A stretch of 7,582 nt of DNA from Microscillaceae bacterium (GCA_003449595.1 DMHB01000201.1:1-7582); one strand, 5' to 3'; positions 1 through 7,548 are shown, numbered from the stretch's first letter. Translations and numbers: made by a program. Notes: generated by a model not told the origin, from the letters alone.

Positions 1-1324
1 AGGCATCGCCCAATTTGGTATGGGTCAAATATACTTTTCCTGTGTTGTTGAGCGCCTTTAACAGCTGCTCGTTTGCTCGATTCACGGCTTCGGTGCTTGA
101 TGCAATAAAGGCAGGCTTCCACCGGAAGCAAACCAAATTGAGCGAAACAGGTGCCATTAGCTCGAAGTCAGCAGCTTGTTGTATTTTGTCGGCAAAAACA
201 CTGGCTAACTCCAAATGCTGGCGTAAGTATTGGCGGATGCCCTCCAAGCCATAGCTACGCAGTACAAACCAAAGTTTGAGCGAGCGAAACCTTCTGCCCA
301 ATTGAATTCCCCAATCCCGATAGTTGTTTACTTGGCTGTCGTGGGCTGTTTTGAGGTATTCGGGCAATATTTCAAAGGTTTGGATAAGGGCACTTTTGTC
401 TTTCACAAAATAAGCCGTGCAGTCGAAGTTGGTCAACATCCATTTATGCGGGTTGAATAAAAAACTATCGGCTTGTTCGATACCGGCAAAGAGGTGGCGC
501 TTTTCGGGCAAAAGGGCTACAGTACCCGCATAAGCAGCATCGACGTGCAAAAAGAGGCCAAATTCTTGGCAAATCGCTCCTATTTCGGGCAGCGGGTCGA
601 TGGCAGTGGTGCTGGTAGTGCCCACCGTGGCGACCACACAAAGCGGCTGCAAACCGGCTTGCAGATCAACTTCAATGGCTTGGCGCAAGGCTTGCGGCTG
701 CAAGGCGAAAGCCTCATCGACTGCTATTTTACGGAGTCGCTCTGTCCCCAATCCTGCTATTTTTACGGCTTTGTCGATCGAAGAATGGGCTTGTGTAGAA
801 GTATAAACACAAAACTGAGGGGCATTTTGTAAGCCTTGGTGGTTGATTTGGTAGGCTGCAAACCGCTCGCGAGCAGTCAATAAAGCACACAAAGTACCTG
901 TTGAGGCTGTGTCTTGAATCACCCCCGACCAACTTTCGGGCAGTTGCAAGGCATTTTTTAACCAGTCCATTACTTTTTCTTCTAATTCTGCGGCAGCAGG
1001 CGAGGTTTCCCACAGCATACACTGCGCGCCCAAAGTAGCTGTCAACATTTCGGCCAAGACCGACGGCGGACTGCTGTTGGCAGGGAAATAGGCAAAAAAG
1101 CCCGGATGTTGCCAATGGGTGATGCCGGGCATAATAATTTGCTGTAAATCGACCCAGATTCGGCTAAAATCTTCTCCTTGCTCGGGGGCAGCCGCTGGCA
1201 AAGCTTGGTAAATAGTTCGCGGTGCTACTTGCGATTTGACAGGCAACTGCTCAATGTTTTGCAAGTAATCGGCCATCCAATCGACCAATTGGTGGGCGTG
1301 TTGACGAAAATCTTCGAGGTTCAT
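1..1324 (-). CDS. PLP-dependent aromatic-L-amino-acid decarboxylase family protein (3' end outside window)
   Basis: The reading frame is open for 441 codons from the ATG at 1322-1324 to the left edge. Group II pyridoxal-phosphate decarboxylases (DOPA, tyrosine, tryptophan or phenylalanine decarboxylase) usually have about 470-490 residues, so only the C-terminal tail is missing. Visible landmarks are HPGFFAYFPANSS (residues 73-85), the PLP-stacking His180 in QAHSS, the PLP-pyridine Asp262 in HVDAAYAG, and the Schiff-base Lys294 in NPHKWM followed by NFDC. A mobile-loop segment EYLK (Tyr323) precedes LGRRFRSLKLWFVLRSYG. Tyr323 matches the loop tyrosine that favours decarboxylation; plant aldehyde synthases have Phe there. 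The expected reaction is decarboxylation of an aromatic L-amino acid to its amine in the cytosol. The exact substrate cannot be read from sequence. Its ATG overlaps the sbcC stop codon (ATGA), so it is probably translated from the sbcC message. No promoter of its own was seen. The family call is firm; substrate and physiological role are open. Confidence 0.93.
   Translation of the reverse strand, partial: MNLEDFRQHAHQLVDWMADYLQNIEQLPVKSQVAPRTIYQALPAAAPEQGEDFSRIWVDLQQIIMPGITHWQHPGFFAYFPANSSPPSVLAEMLTATLGAQCMLWETSPAAAELEEKVMDWLKNALQLPESWSGVIQDTASTGTLCALLTARERFAAYQINHQGLQNAPQFCVYTSTQAHSSIDKAVKIAGLGTERLRKIAVDEAFALQPQALRQAIEVDLQAGLQPLCVVATVGTTSTTAIDPLPEIGAICQEFGLFLHVDAAYAGTVALLPEKRHLFAGIEQADSFLFNPHKWMLTNFDCTAYFVKDKSALIQTFEILPEYLKTAHDSQVNNYRDWGIQLGRRFRSLKLWFVLRSYGLEGIRQYLRQHLELASVFADKIQQAADFELMAPVSLNLVCFRWKPAFIASSTEAVNRANEQLLKALNNTGKVYLTHTKLGDA
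1321..1324 (-). other. ATGA stop/start overlap, sbcC to decarboxylase
   Basis: The sbcC stop TGA (1321-1323) overlaps the decarboxylase ATG (1322-1324) on the minus strand, the same arrangement as the sbcD/sbcC junction. It fixes the decarboxylase start, since the frame begins MNLEDFRQHAHQLVDWMADYL, a normal N-terminus for this family. It also suggests translation coupled to sbcC. Confidence 0.65.
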
Positions 1325-4300
1325 AAACGAGTGCTTTTTGAAAGATTTTTGATTGTAATGAGGCTGCCTTGAGGGCCTTTGTCCACTTGTATTTTGGGCA
1401 CAGACATTTGCTTGATTTCATTGACGTGCGAAATAATGCCAATCATCCGGTGTTCTATTTCTAACTGGCTGAGGGTTTTAATGGCTACTTGTAAAGTTTC
1501 TTCGTCCAAAGAGCCAAAGCCTTCATCTATGAAAATGGCTTCTAACTTTACCCCGCCCAATTGTGCTGCTGCTACATCGGCTAAGCCTAAGGCCAAGGCC
1601 AAGGAAGCCAGAAAAGTTTCGCCACCCGAAAGGGTCTTCACAGAGCGGGTGGTGCCGTTGTAGGCATCGAATACATCTAAATTTAAACCAATTTTGCGGG
1701 CATTTTTTTCTTTTGCGCCACTTAGCAAAAGCCGGTATCGGCCATCGGATAATAAATCTAACCGCTGATTAGCAAAAGCGAGCACCTCGCCCAACAAGGT
1801 GGCCAACACAAAAGAGACAAACTTCAGGCTGCGGGGGTTATGCCCGTCGGCCACCCTGCTCAAGGTTTCCCAAGGTTGGTATTGCGACAAAGCATCGTTG
1901 GCACTTTGCAGCAGTTGGGTTACCTTGGCGAGGTGTTTCTCGGTTTGGTCGGCTTCTAACTGTAGCTCCATCGACCTCAATTGCAACTCTTCTAACTCGT
2001 TTTTGAGTTCTTGGGCTGCTTTTTCTGTTGCTGCCATCCCCTCGGGCGTAGGCGCTGTTCGACCATTTATTTTTTTGTTGATGCCTTGTATTTGGGTATT
2101 AAGTACGACCCCTTGTTTGTTCCATTGTTCGATGGATTGGGTACGTTGTTGGTAGCTTGTTTCATCGAGTAAGCTTTCTTGAATGGTTTTCAAATCAACA
2201 AAACCAGCTTCCGCGACTTTGATGTCCAACTCATCTTTTGTCTTTGAAAACTGTTTCCAAAGTTGTCCCAAGTCTTGTAATTGGGCTACTTGATTCATTT
2301 TTGCCTGTATTTTGTCTAAAGCTTCCTGTACCTGCTGTTCGGTTTGAAAAGTGTCAGGAATGGTGGTTTGCAGGGTTTGGATGGTGGTTGTCAACTGATT
2401 CCAAGCTTCTTTTTGGGCTTGCTCACGCAACTGGGCAGCTTGGAATGCCTCCCTTTCTTGTTGTTCATTTTCCCGCAGTTGTTTACTCTTCTGCTGGGTT
2501 TCTTGCAAATGCGCCTCCACATTGTCTAAAGACTGTTTTAGCTGCACGATGGGGCTTTGATATTGCTCAAATTCTGCTTCGCTCATTTGCCAAATAGCCT
2601 GCCAATCGGCATAGCGCTGACGCAGTTGGTTGTTTTCTTCTGCATAGTCTTTCTGTTTGGCTTCTTGTTGCCGATAAGATTCTTCCAAACTTGTCGCTTT
2701 TTGCAGGGCTTGTTGCCAAGTTTTATCAGCTTGCGCAAGCGTTTTTTCATCGACCCGTAAATCCTCGTGCTGCGGAAGCGCCGGGTTTGGGTGCTGCGCC
2801 GAGCCACAAACCGGACAGGGCTGCCCTTCTTCCAACTGAAGCGCCAACACTGCGGCTTGCGACTGCATCCAGTGATTTTTCAATGTATCCACTTGTTGCT
2901 TCGCTGCCATTTCCTCTTCACGCGCCTGTTTCAAGGCTTGCAGGGTTTGTTTCATCAGCCCTTGTTGCTGTTCGAGGGTGTGTTGAAGTTTTTGGTATTG
3001 CTGGCGGGTTTCTTGTTGTTTTTTGAGTAGTTCCCATTGCTCAACGGCTTGCGGCTTGGTGCTCAGTTTGGCCAATTGTTGGTCGATGAGCATCTGGAGC
3101 TCTTTCTGCGCTGCTGCGATGGTTTCTATTTTTTTTTGCAACCCTTCAGCAAGGCGTTGTGCTTCGCGGTAAAGCCGTTCTTGCTGGGCAGCTTGTTGCT
3201 TTTGTGTTGCCAATTGCTGCCAACGTTTACCGATTTCAAGCAATTTTTCCTTCTCAAAAAAAAGCTTTTCTACTGCTTCGCGCGGAGGAATTTTGGAAAG
3301 TAACTGCTGCGTAATTTGGTTGATACCCTTTTCTTTGGCTTCTTGAGGAGAAACCAATTGTAAAAGCCGCTGCTGGTATTCTTTCTTGAGACCGTTAAAT
3401 GAATCCAAGCTACCCTTGAGGGGAAGAGCTTGCCGGTGTTTTTCCAAAACTGCCTGGTGGTTTTGGATCAATTCAGCCTGTTGAAGATGCACTTGTTTGG
3501 CTTGCTGCAATTGGACAAGCTGCTGAAATAAATCCTGCAACTCGATGCCCTCTTTATAAGCCGCATCGGCCTGTAGGTATTTCTTTTCAATAGCAGGTTT
3601 TTGTTTTTCCAATTTATCCAATTCTGCCAAGGTCGCTGTTCTTCGCTTGCCGATATGGGTTACGCCTTCTTCAAAATTTGGCAAATCGGTCAGTTGGTAG
3701 TGATCTGCAAAAAAGTGTTTGATTTCATCGCGCAAAGCCTTGCTGTTGGCTTCGCGTTGTTTAGCGCCTTCTATGAGTTTATCGACCAGCTTTTCGTAAA
3801 TTTTTGCATCGAATACTTCCATCAAAATATCTTCTTTCTTATCACTGTTGGATTGGAGCAGCTCTTGAAATTTGCCTTGCGGAAGCACTACCAAATACCT
3901 AAAGTTGTCTATGCCAAAACCGATGAGTTGCTCAATGCGGCTTTCGATTTCTTTGGTTTTGCTGAGGGGGCTTTCCGACGGCTGGCGGGTGGTAGGGTCA
4001 AGCTCATAAAAAGTTTGTTTGGTCGATATTTTTTGCTTGGCATCTTCCAATGATTCTTCCGTGTTGGATTGCCGCGATTTGGTTGGCCAAAAGCTACGCT
4101 CAACAAAAAAAATGCGGTGCTGTGCCTCAAAAACAAGACTTACTTTGGCTACTGTACCCTCGGGTGCGTGGGTACTGAGCATTTTTTCATAGCTGCGGTT
4201 TTGGTTGTTGGTGGTTTCGCCATAGAGCGCAAAGCAAAGGGCATCCAAAATGGAGGTTTTGCCGGCTCCGGTAGCCCCGGTGATGACAAACAAATGGGCT

Positions 4301-4380
4301 TGCGCCAAGCGTTCAAAGTCAATTTCGACAGCGCCGGAAAAAGGCCCAAAAGCTTCTATGGTTAGCTTCAGCGGTTTCAT
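1321..4380 (-). CDS. sbcC: SbcC, Rad50-like ATPase subunit of the SbcCD nuclease
   Basis: This 1019-residue SMC-like ATPase partners SbcD in the bacterial Mre11-Rad50 complex, which opens DNA hairpins, trims blocked double-strand ends and cuts palindromes. The N-terminal lobe carries Walker A GATGAGKT (residues 35-42) and the Q-loop LPQGKF (Gln168). Two long, strikingly glutamine-rich coiled-coil arms (about 200-510 and 540-840) flank the zinc-hook CPVC (Cys522 and Cys525), which lies almost exactly mid-protein and should join two SbcC molecules through zinc. The C-terminal lobe has signature LSGGE (917-921), Walker B IFIDEGFGSLDE (Asp952, Glu953, D-loop 957-960) and the switch histidine His985 in ISHV. 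All ATPase motifs are intact and the length is normal for the family. The start ATG overlaps the sbcD stop by 4 bp (ATGA), and the stop overlaps the next gene's ATG in the same way. This supports coupled translation and fixes the start. No Shine-Dalgarno is seen. Confidence 0.97.
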   Translation of the reverse strand: MKPLKLTIEAFGPFSGAVEIDFERLAQAHLFVITGATGAGKTSILDALCFALYGETTNNQNRSYEKMLSTHAPEGTVAKVSLVFEAQHRIFFVERSFWPTKSRQSNTEESLEDAKQKISTKQTFYELDPTTRQPSESPLSKTKEIESRIEQLIGFGIDNFRYLVVLPQGKFQELLQSNSDKKEDILMEVFDAKIYEKLVDKLIEGAKQREANSKALRDEIKHFFADHYQLTDLPNFEEGVTHIGKRRTATLAELDKLEKQKPAIEKKYLQADAAYKEGIELQDLFQQLVQLQQAKQVHLQQAELIQNHQAVLEKHRQALPLKGSLDSFNGLKKEYQQRLLQLVSPQEAKEKGINQITQQLLSKIPPREAVEKLFFEKEKLLEIGKRWQQLATQKQQAAQQERLYREAQRLAEGLQKKIETIAAAQKELQMLIDQQLAKLSTKPQAVEQWELLKKQQETRQQYQKLQHTLEQQQGLMKQTLQALKQAREEEMAAKQQVDTLKNHWMQSQAAVLALQLEEGQPCPVCGSAQHPNPALPQHEDLRVDEKTLAQADKTWQQALQKATSLEESYRQQEAKQKDYAEENNQLRQRYADWQAIWQMSEAEFEQYQSPIVQLKQSLDNVEAHLQETQQKSKQLRENEQQEREAFQAAQLREQAQKEAWNQLTTTIQTLQTTIPDTFQTEQQVQEALDKIQAKMNQVAQLQDLGQLWKQFSKTKDELDIKVAEAGFVDLKTIQESLLDETSYQQRTQSIEQWNKQGVVLNTQIQGINKKINGRTAPTPEGMAATEKAAQELKNELEELQLRSMELQLEADQTEKHLAKVTQLLQSANDALSQYQPWETLSRVADGHNPRSLKFVSFVLATLLGEVLAFANQRLDLLSDGRYRLLLSGAKEKNARKIGLNLDVFDAYNGTTRSVKTLSGGETFLASLALALGLADVAAAQLGGVKLEAIFIDEGFGSLDEETLQVAIKTLSQLEIEHRMIGIISHVNEIKQMSVPKIQVDKGPQGSLITIKNLSKSTRL
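4377..4380 (-). other. ATGA stop/start overlap, sbcD to sbcC
   Basis: The sbcD stop TGA (4377-4379) and sbcC start ATG (4378-4380) share bases on the minus strand. This geometry permits termination-reinitiation and would help keep the two subunits in proportion. The coupling itself is inferred. Confidence 0.7.
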
Positions 4381-5549
4381 GGCAGTTCGGTTGCTAAATC
4401 TTGGATGAGCTTTTGTAAAATATTTTTTTGTTGGTCGGTCAGCGTTTGGGTTTGCATTTCTGCAAAAAAAGACTCAAACAATTGAATTGTATCCACTTTT
4501 TTCACAGACTGCGGCTGGGCTTTGTGCCAACGATAGCTTTCGGGTGGCTGCCAGTTCCACTCCAACGCAGCTGCATACTTATACTTGCGCTGCACAATGG
4601 CCATAGCATTGGCCACTGGCTGGTCGTTGAGGAGTTTTACCCTCAGCAAGTCGTTTTGCCCAATGGCTGCCTCCTCGCCGTGCAAGCGGAAAGTATCATT
4701 TTCGATGACTCCCTCTACCAATTGAACATTCCGCAAAGGTTTAAGTGCAATATGCTCGGTTTGAAGGTTACCTTGTGTGTCCATTTCTACCACAATCACC
4801 CCTTTGGTGTGTTTTACTTCAGAAAAAGAATACTTGAGCAAAGACCCTGCATAGCAAACTTTTCCTCCCAAAAACTGCTGTGGCTGGTGCAAATGCCCTA
4901 AGGCTACATAATCGAAAAAAGCAAGCGACCTCGCTTCTACGACACCCGAGCCACCTACCACCAAGTCGCGCTCCGACTCAGATTCTGAACCACCAGATAC
5001 AAAGGGGTGTGCAATCAGTACAGATCGTTTCCCCTCAGGGTGAATTTTTTTGACTTGCTCTATAAAATAGTCGAATACCTCTTGAAAGGTTTGTATGTTT
5101 CGTTTGTCAGCCGTGTGGGTATCTATCCAATACTGCATTTCTTCGGGCGTAAGAAAAGGGAAAGGATAGAAAAAAACCTCTCCATAGGCATCCCGTAGCA
5201 CAATTTGAGGAATTTTTTCGGGCAAGCTCCCAAAAATATAAAGCCCTTGTTGCTGTAAAATGGTGCTACAATAGTCTATTTTTTCGGCTTGGTCGTGGTT
5301 GCCTGCAATGGCTATAACCGGAATTTTTAATTCTATGATCAGCTTGGCCAAGGTGTCGTTCAGCAGTTGAATGGCTTGCGCCGGAGGCGTAGCCTTGTCG
5401 TATAGGTCGCCGGCAATGATGACTACATCAGGATTTAAGTACGACACTAAATTGATTAGTTGCTCTAAAACCTGTTTTTGATCCTCTATCAAACTAAAGT
5501 TTTTAAATATTTTGCCCAGGTGCCAATCGGCAGTGTGTAAAATTTTCAT
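4377..5549 (-). CDS. sbcD: SbcD, Mre11-like nuclease subunit of SbcCD
   Basis: This 390-residue calcineurin-like metallophosphoesterase is the manganese-dependent nuclease (ATP-dependent dsDNA exonuclease and ssDNA endonuclease) that acts with SbcC. All metal-binding motifs of the Mre11/SbcD family are present in order: ADWH (Asp8, His10), AGDLYD (Asp48), AGNHD (Asn84, His85), IAHPFV (His181) and ALGHLHQPQ (His219, His221). The tail after about residue 270 fits the SbcD capping and SbcC-binding region but is poorly conserved. The length is typical. The ATG at 5547-5549 sits 18 bp after the coaBC stop. It begins MKILHTADWH, which leaves no room for a later start because motif I follows at once. 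The upstream gap has no Shine-Dalgarno and no terminator, so expression from the coaBC promoter is likely. The gene overlaps sbcC by 4 bp, the usual sbcDC pairing. Confidence 0.97.
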   Translation of the reverse strand: MKILHTADWHLGKIFKNFSLIEDQKQVLEQLINLVSYLNPDVVIIAGDLYDKATPPAQAIQLLNDTLAKLIIELKIPVIAIAGNHDQAEKIDYCSTILQQQGLYIFGSLPEKIPQIVLRDAYGEVFFYPFPFLTPEEMQYWIDTHTADKRNIQTFQEVFDYFIEQVKKIHPEGKRSVLIAHPFVSGGSESESERDLVVGGSGVVEARSLAFFDYVALGHLHQPQQFLGGKVCYAGSLLKYSFSEVKHTKGVIVVEMDTQGNLQTEHIALKPLRNVQLVEGVIENDTFRLHGEEAAIGQNDLLRVKLLNDQPVANAMAIVQRKYKYAAALEWNWQPPESYRWHKAQPQSVKKVDTIQLFESFFAEMQTQTLTDQQKNILQKLIQDLATELP

Positions 5550-5567
5550 AAGGTTAATGATAGAAAG

Positions 5568-6773
5568 CTATGTTGACACCACTTGTTCGGCTATCCAGTG
5601 GGTGATTTGCTGCGCCAATCCTTGTTTCGACTGAAGTGGGAAAAAGACTTGTTGTTGGTTTTTGTCAATCAAAGTGATTTGGTTGGTATCGTGCCCAAAA
5701 CCTGCGCCGGGGTCGTTGAGCGAATTGAGTAAAATGGCATCCAAGTTTTTCCGCTTTAGCTTATCAAGGGCGTTTTGTAGTTCGTTTTGGGTTTCTAAAG
5801 CAAAGCCGACTACAAACTGATGTGGGGCTTTGTTTTGCCCCACCGCTTGGGCGATGTCCACCGTTTTGGTCAATTCTAATTGAAACTTGTCGGTTGTTTT
5901 CTTGATTTTTTGGGTGGCTTGCGTTTTGGGTTTATAATCGGCTACAGCCGCTGCCAACATAATAATGTCGGCTTGGGGCAGTTGCGCCATCACGGCAGTG
6001 TGCATTTCTTCGGCGGCAAAAACGCTTATTTTTTGAATATGAGGATGTTGGGTAGCCAAAGCCGTTGGTCCGCTGACAAGCACTACCTCGGCCCCGGCTT
6101 GGGCAAAGGCCTCCGCGAAAGCGTAACCCATTTTGCCGGTAGAGTGGTTGGTAATATAACGCACCGGATCGATGGATTCGCAGGTAGGGCCGGCGGTCAG
6201 CAATACTTTTTTGCCACGCAGGGGTTGGTCGTTGCTCCAAAATTGCGCTAAAAACGCCACAATGTGCTCCGGTTCGGCCATACGCCCCTCGCCTACCAAG
6301 CCACTGGCCAAGTCGCCCGACTCGGCAGGGATGATGTGGTTGCCATAGGTTTGAAGGGTTGTTAGGTTTTGCCTACTTGCCGGATGTTTGTACATATCCA
6401 AGTCCATCGCAGGAGCGAAAAAAACGGGGCATTTGGCTGATAAATACGTGGCTATCAGCAGGTTGTCGGCCTGCCCCGATGCGCATTTGGCCAAGGTATT
6501 GGCACTGGCTGGCGCTATGATTAGGGCATCGGCCCACAAGCCCAGTTCTACGTGGTTGTGCCAAACACCGGTTTTATCGTGTTCAAAATCGACCCAAACC
6601 GGATTCTTCGACAAAGTAGCCAAGGTAAGCGGAGTGATAAAAGTAGTAGCTGAAGGAGTCATTACTACCCTTACTTCGGCTTGGGCTTTTATCAAAAGCC
6701 GAATCAAAGTGGCCGATTTGTAAGCAGCAATGCTGCCTGTTACTCCGACAAGTATTTTTTTTCCGATACGCAT
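5568..6773 (-). CDS. coaBC: Bifunctional CoaBC: phosphopantothenoylcysteine synthetase / decarboxylase
   Basis: This 401-residue fusion carries two consecutive steps of coenzyme A synthesis. The C-terminal CoaB half joins 4'-phosphopantothenate to cysteine using CTP. The N-terminal CoaC half is an FMN flavoprotein that decarboxylates the product to 4'-phosphopantetheine. The CoaC half (1-180) shows the flavin-binding GSIAAYK (13-19), catalytic His74 in HNHVELG, PASANT (88-93) and PAMDLDMYKHP (121-131). The CoaB half (about 187-401) has AGPTCESIDPVRYITNHSTGKMG (from residue 194, with Asn209), AAAVADYKP (274-282) and KIKK (289-292). Length and domain order are normal. Oddly, the residue matching E. 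coli Dfp Asn125 is Asp124, and the residue matching catalytic Cys158 is Ser157 (see findings). It is the first gene of the minus-strand run, with a -7 promoter element 24 bp before the ATG. Function as CoaBC is near certain; the exact CoaC chemistry is less so. Confidence 0.96.
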   Translation of the reverse strand: MRIGKKILVGVTGSIAAYKSATLIRLLIKAQAEVRVVMTPSATTFITPLTLATLSKNPVWVDFEHDKTGVWHNHVELGLWADALIIAPASANTLAKCASGQADNLLIATYLSAKCPVFFAPAMDLDMYKHPASRQNLTTLQTYGNHIIPAESGDLASGLVGEGRMAEPEHIVAFLAQFWSNDQPLRGKKVLLTAGPTCESIDPVRYITNHSTGKMGYAFAEAFAQAGAEVVLVSGPTALATQHPHIQKISVFAAEEMHTAVMAQLPQADIIMLAAAVADYKPKTQATQKIKKTTDKFQLELTKTVDIAQAVGQNKAPHQFVVGFALETQNELQNALDKLKRKNLDAILLNSLNDPGAGFGHDTNQITLIDKNQQQVFFPLQSKQGLAQQITHWIAEQVVST

Positions 6774-6796
6774 GTGGATTGAAAAATGCTGAAGGC

Positions 6797-6833
6797 CAAA
6801 AATACAACTTTATATGGACTTGCTCGAAGCAAA
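6797..6833 (-). promoter_or_regulatory. Candidate Bacteroidota promoter for the coaBC-sbcDC run
   Basis: Read on the minus strand, TATTTTTG (6797-6804) matches the Bacteroidota -7 consensus TAnnTTTG exactly and would place a transcript start near 6790, leaving a leader of about 17 bases before the coaBC ATG. A TTTG at 6830-6833 could be the -33 element. The spacing is 25 bases, longer than the roughly 17-23 usually quoted, so the upstream half is weak. Position directly before the first gene of the run is the best support. Confidence 0.5.
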
Positions 6834-6921
6834 TAGGTCGATTCAACAATATTTCAGAACGAAAATGACCTTTAGTGGTTAGGCTTTATAAAGGGTCTTG
6901 GTTTCAAACAATTCTAAGAAT

Positions 6922-7359
6922 ATGAATACAGAAATAATCTTTAACATTTTTAACACAGCTGTTTTGCCCGTTTGGCTTCTTATGTTGGTAGCCCCTCAAT
7001 GGGTTTGGACAAAACGTTTGGTGTACTCGCATCTTGTGCCTGTAGCCATTGGGTTGGCATATGCTTTTCTTATTTTCAGCAATATAGGGCAGATGGGCAA
7101 TGCCGATTTTTCAAGTTTTGCAGGCATCAAAGCCCTTTTTGCGCTGGGCAACGACCAGTTGATTGCTGCGGGTTGGTTTCACTATTTGGCCTTCGATTTG
7201 GTGGTAGGTGGTTGGATATTGAAAGACTCGCAAGAAAGAGGCATATTGCATTATTGGGTTGTTCCGTGCCTTATTTTTACTTTTATGCTGGGGCCTGTGG
7301 GCTTGGTTTTATACCATTTGCTCAGATTGGCAGTAGCCTCGCGCAGCCAGAAGCAGTAA
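6922..7359 (+). CDS. ABA4-like (DUF4281) family integral membrane protein
   Basis: This 145-residue protein has about four hydrophobic helices (roughly 5-24, 36-54, 82-100 and 112-135), so it should sit in the inner membrane. Family landmarks are an N-terminal FNIFNTAVLPVWLLMLVAP segment, GWFHYLAFDLVVGGWI (84-99, with His87 and Asp92) and LGPVGLVLYHLLR (123-135). These resemble the plant ABA4 protein, which is needed for neoxanthin formation in abscisic acid synthesis. Bacterial members have no settled function that I know of, and a carotenoid role is only suggested by homology. The frame extends upstream to a TTG at 6898, but I prefer the ATG at 6922: it has an A-rich upstream stretch, and the N-terminus then matches the family with helix 1 beginning at once. 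It is transcribed divergently from coaBC. I found no clear TAnnTTTG element for it in the 148-bp gap. It stands alone within the window. Confidence 0.82.
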   Translation: MNTEIIFNIFNTAVLPVWLLMLVAPQWVWTKRLVYSHLVPVAIGLAYAFLIFSNIGQMGNADFSSFAGIKALFALGNDQLIAAGWFHYLAFDLVVGGWILKDSQERGILHYWVVPCLIFTFMLGPVGLVLYHLLRLAVASRSQKQ

Positions 7360-7425
7360 AAAAGTCTTCAAATTTTTAGGGCAGAATTAATCGTTTAGCG
7401 GGTATAAGATTTTTTAATATAGCCT

Positions 7426-7433
7426 TACTTTTG
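7426..7433 (+). promoter_or_regulatory. Possible -7 promoter element in the right intergenic region
   Basis: TACTTTTG matches the Bacteroidota TAnnTTTG element exactly and would start a transcript near 7440. No TTTG lies at the expected distance upstream, and in AT-rich DNA such matches arise by chance. It is of interest because an intrinsic terminator follows about 110 bases later with no convincing gene between. Confidence 0.22.
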
Positions 7434-7548
7434 AACTGTAATTGATTTACAAACTACGATTGCATTTCTACACTGTGCAAGATTTTCTGAAATGAATTTA
7501 TCGTTAGCGAGTCCTCATATCACAAGATTGGTAGTTTTAGTAAAAGTG

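Noticed and set aside
15..1115. Several short open frames on both strands across the left 1.1 kb.
   Set aside because: They are out of frame with, or antisense to, the continuous 441-codon decarboxylase frame, and none has a recognisable domain.
1579..1606. A short tandem AAGGCC/CCAAGG pattern.
   Set aside because: It is the antisense of Ala-Leu-rich codons just after the SbcC signature motif (SLALALGLAD), so coding constraint explains it.
3601..4053. A 150-codon plus-strand open frame.
   Set aside because: It is antisense to the SbcC N-terminal lobe, whose motifs are intact. Its phenylalanine-rich product mirrors Lys/Glu codons of sbcC.
1321..5549. sbcCD considered as part of a phage-defence island.
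   Set aside because: Both subunits have normal housekeeping length and motifs, no defence-type effector lies next to them, and no integrase, repeat or composition shift is visible.
5550..5567. A terminator or separate promoter between coaBC and sbcD.
   Set aside because: The 18-bp gap has no inverted repeat with T-run and no TAnnTTTG element.
6898..6921. An upstream TTG start for the ABA4-like gene, adding eight residues.
   Set aside because: The added residues (VSNNSKN type) are polar and unlike the family N-terminus, and the ATG at 6922 directly precedes the first helix.
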